From an uncultured Clostridia bacterium (GTDB taxonomy: Bacteria > Bacillota > Clostridia > Oscillospirales > Acutalibacteraceae): a stretch of 6,597 nt of DNA. Both the position numbers and the translations under genes were made by a program. Of this stretch, positions 5,540 through 6,597 are shown in pieces; the first letter of the stretch is position 1; the number at the start of each line of letters is the position of its first letter. The stretch spans positions 1-6,597 of the forward strand of contig CALCBQ010000090.1 in assembly GCA_937897215.1 (NCBI GenBank), written 5' to 3'. A model generated the notes under the pieces. That model worked only from the letters and a program-made list of their open reading frames with translations. It ran no database searches and was not told the DNA's origin.

Positions 5540-6226
5540 ATGAAGAAAATAAGCAAAATGAATGAGCTTGCTTGGATTCTTGGAATTGTCCTTTGTGCCC
5601 TTGGGATTGCTCTTTATATAAAGGCAGGTTTTGGGCTTTCAATGGTTGCGGCTCCGCCTTATCTCATTCATTTAAAAATTGTTGAAATATTCCCATGGTA
5701 TACTCAGGGGACATCAGAATATATTTTACAAACTGTTCTTTTAATAATTCTTTGTGTTATTATAAAGAAGGTAAAACTTAACTTTGTTCTTTCCTTTGCC
5801 ACTGCGATTATTTCAGGAATGGTTTTAGATTTCTGGCTGTTTGTTTTGGGCGGAGGAGAATTATACGAGACCATTGGTGTCCGCATTCTTGCTTTTATTC
5901 TTGGCGAACTTTCAGTAAGTATGGCGATTGCGTTTTTCTTCAGAACTGCAATGCCACTTCAATCTTACGAAGTGTTTGTTAAAGAGATTTCAGGCTTCTT
6001 CAACATTGAAATCAGCAAAATAAAGATGGGGTTTGATATTTCATTTTTGATACTTTCGGTAGGTCTTGCTGTTTTTCTAAACAGAAGTTTTCAAGGAATT
6101 GGCATAGGAACAGTTATTTTAACGGTCATAAATGCACCTCTTATAAATATGTTCGGGAAGCTTTTTGATAAGATTTTCGTTTTCGATATGGCTTTCCCTA
6201 AGCTTGAAAAGATTTTAGCTAAATAA
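5540..6226 (+). CDS. YczE/YitT-like (DUF6198-type) integral membrane protein
   Basis: A 228-residue membrane protein with about five hydrophobic segments (roughly 11-28, 60-76, 82-103, 113-135, 165-202). NELAWILGIVLCALGIALYIKAGFG at the start (split 8-32), FRTAMPLQSYEVFVKEI in the middle and NRSFQGIGIGT followed by NAPLINMFGKL near the end resemble the YczE/YyaS/YitT group, in particular proteins labelled DUF6198. No biochemical function is established for these to my knowledge. The start is supported by GAAAGGA (5525-5531) at 8-base spacing, 15 bases after the ATPase stop, so it is transcribed with the transporter. The location suggests, but does not prove, a part in the same amino acid physiology. 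The family name is from pattern memory; the multi-span membrane nature is clear. Confidence 0.75.
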   Translation: MKKISKMNELAWILGIVLCALGIALYIKAGFGLSMVAAPPYLIHLKIVEIFPWYTQGTSEYILQTVLLIILCVIIKKVKLNFVLSFATAIISGMVLDFWLFVLGGGELYETIGVRILAFILGELSVSMAIAFFFRTAMPLQSYEVFVKEISGFFNIEISKIKMGFDISFLILSVGLAVFLNRSFQGIGIGTVILTVINAPLINMFGKLFDKIFVFDMAFPKLEKILAK

Positions 6227-6254
6227 AAAAAGCACCTCAATAAGGTGCTTTTTT
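6226..6254. terminator. Bidirectional terminator between convergent genes
   Basis: A perfect 12-bp stem (6226-6237 with 6243-6254) with core AGCACCT/AGGTGCT, a five-base loop, an A-run on the left side and a T-run on the right. It ends transcripts arriving from both directions. The first base is the last base of the stop codon of the plus-strand gene, and the right arm lies inside the minus-strand coding region, so the last codons of that gene (Ala, Pro, Tyr) are also part of the hairpin. Confidence 0.9.
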
Positions 6255-6597
6255 ATTATTTAATTTTAGCAATATAAGAAATAAAATACCAAAATACAAA
6301 AGTATTAAGTATGGCGAAAAAGGCGGAATGGATAGCATTAGAAATCCCGTTTTTGAAGAAAGCTCAGTTGTAAGAATTATTATTTCGATAAGAGATGACA
6401 GAGGATATAAAATTAAAGAGTATAATATTTCTGGCAGAAAAACTGAAATAAGACAAAGGATATATCCAAAAACAAAAACAGGAGTGCAAAGAGCAACAAC
6501 CCAAAGGTTAGCAATAATTGAGAATAAAGAAATTCTTCCGAAATAATAAGCAACAAAAGGTGCTGTGCCGATTAAAACTGAAATCGAAATCGCCAAA
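6237..6597 (-). CDS. comEC: ComEC/Rec2-family competence protein, C-terminal part
   Basis: The 3' end of a minus-strand gene, open to the right edge and so lacking its start; about 119 residues are visible. The sequence begins within the competence domain (PF03772): AISISVLIGTAPFVAYYFGR, then ISLFSIIANLWVVALCTPVF, the pattern of the last part of the ComEC membrane channel, followed by several more hydrophobic helices and a short lysine-rich tail. ComEC carries single-stranded DNA across the membrane during natural transformation. The protein stops right after the channel, with no metallo-beta-lactamase-like domain as found at the C terminus of Bacillus-type ComEC, so it is a short form. The leftmost in-frame TTG near 6596 is not a real start, as it falls inside the conserved domain. 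It is convergent with the transporter operon and shares its terminator. Confidence 0.8.
   Translation of the reverse strand, partial: LAISISVLIGTAPFVAYYFGRISLFSIIANLWVVALCTPVFVFGYILCLISVFLPEILYSLILYPLSSLIEIIILTTELSSKTGFLMLSIPPFSPYLILLYFGILFLILLKLNNKKAPY

Noticed and set aside
6328..6546. Plus-strand open frame opposite the ComEC-like gene
   Set aside because: It has a highly charged, repetitive composition typical of the antisense of hydrophobic coding sequence; the minus strand matches a known domain.

Overview
The window looks like an ordinary chromosomal stretch of an AT-rich Firmicute, most likely a gut-type member of the Clostridia (Oscillospirales or Lachnospirales). This rests on the low G+C content by eye, strong AAAGGAG-type ribosome binding sites, sigma-A-like promoters, many intrinsic terminators, and protein flavours typical of Clostridia. 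No rRNA, tRNA, CRISPR array, insertion sequence or phage gene was seen.

Layout from left to right: (1) the end of a small hypothetical protein gene (8-247) closed by a strong terminator (303-338). (2) A two-gene operon (423-2433): a membrane-anchored XRE-type regulator whose long hydrophobic part resembles DUF2157, overlapping by 8 bases a small single-span protein that resembles the GDYXXLXY family, a usual partner of DUF2157 proteins. It is closed by a hairpin (2440-2473), and candidate operators lie in front of it. (3) A monocistronic GtrA-family membrane protein (2520-2969). (4) A polar amino acid ABC transporter operon: lipoprotein substrate-binding protein (3113-3973), an internal terminator (3995-4033), permease (4048-4758), ATPase (4742-5524), and a co-directional YczE/DUF6198-like membrane protein (5540-6226). 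(5) A bidirectional terminator (6226-6254) separating this operon from a convergent minus-strand gene, the 3' end of a ComEC/Rec2-like competence channel gene that runs off the right edge.

The most interesting object is the substrate-binding protein. Its order of segments appears circularly permuted. The roughly 60 residues that normally close a family 3 amino acid binding protein sit directly after the signal peptide, in front of the canonical start of the fold. The reading frame then stops where the chain would normally cross back into lobe 1. All expected ligand-binding motifs are present, and the gene has its own strong promoter, ribosome binding site, codon bias and terminator, so this looks like a working, highly expressed protein rather than a damaged one.

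Functionally, the transporter genes form a complete import system: binding lipoprotein, one permease that presumably homodimerises, and ATPase. The internal terminator probably makes the binding protein more abundant than the membrane parts. The XRE/GDYXXLXY pair is probably an envelope-linked regulatory unit of unknown signal.
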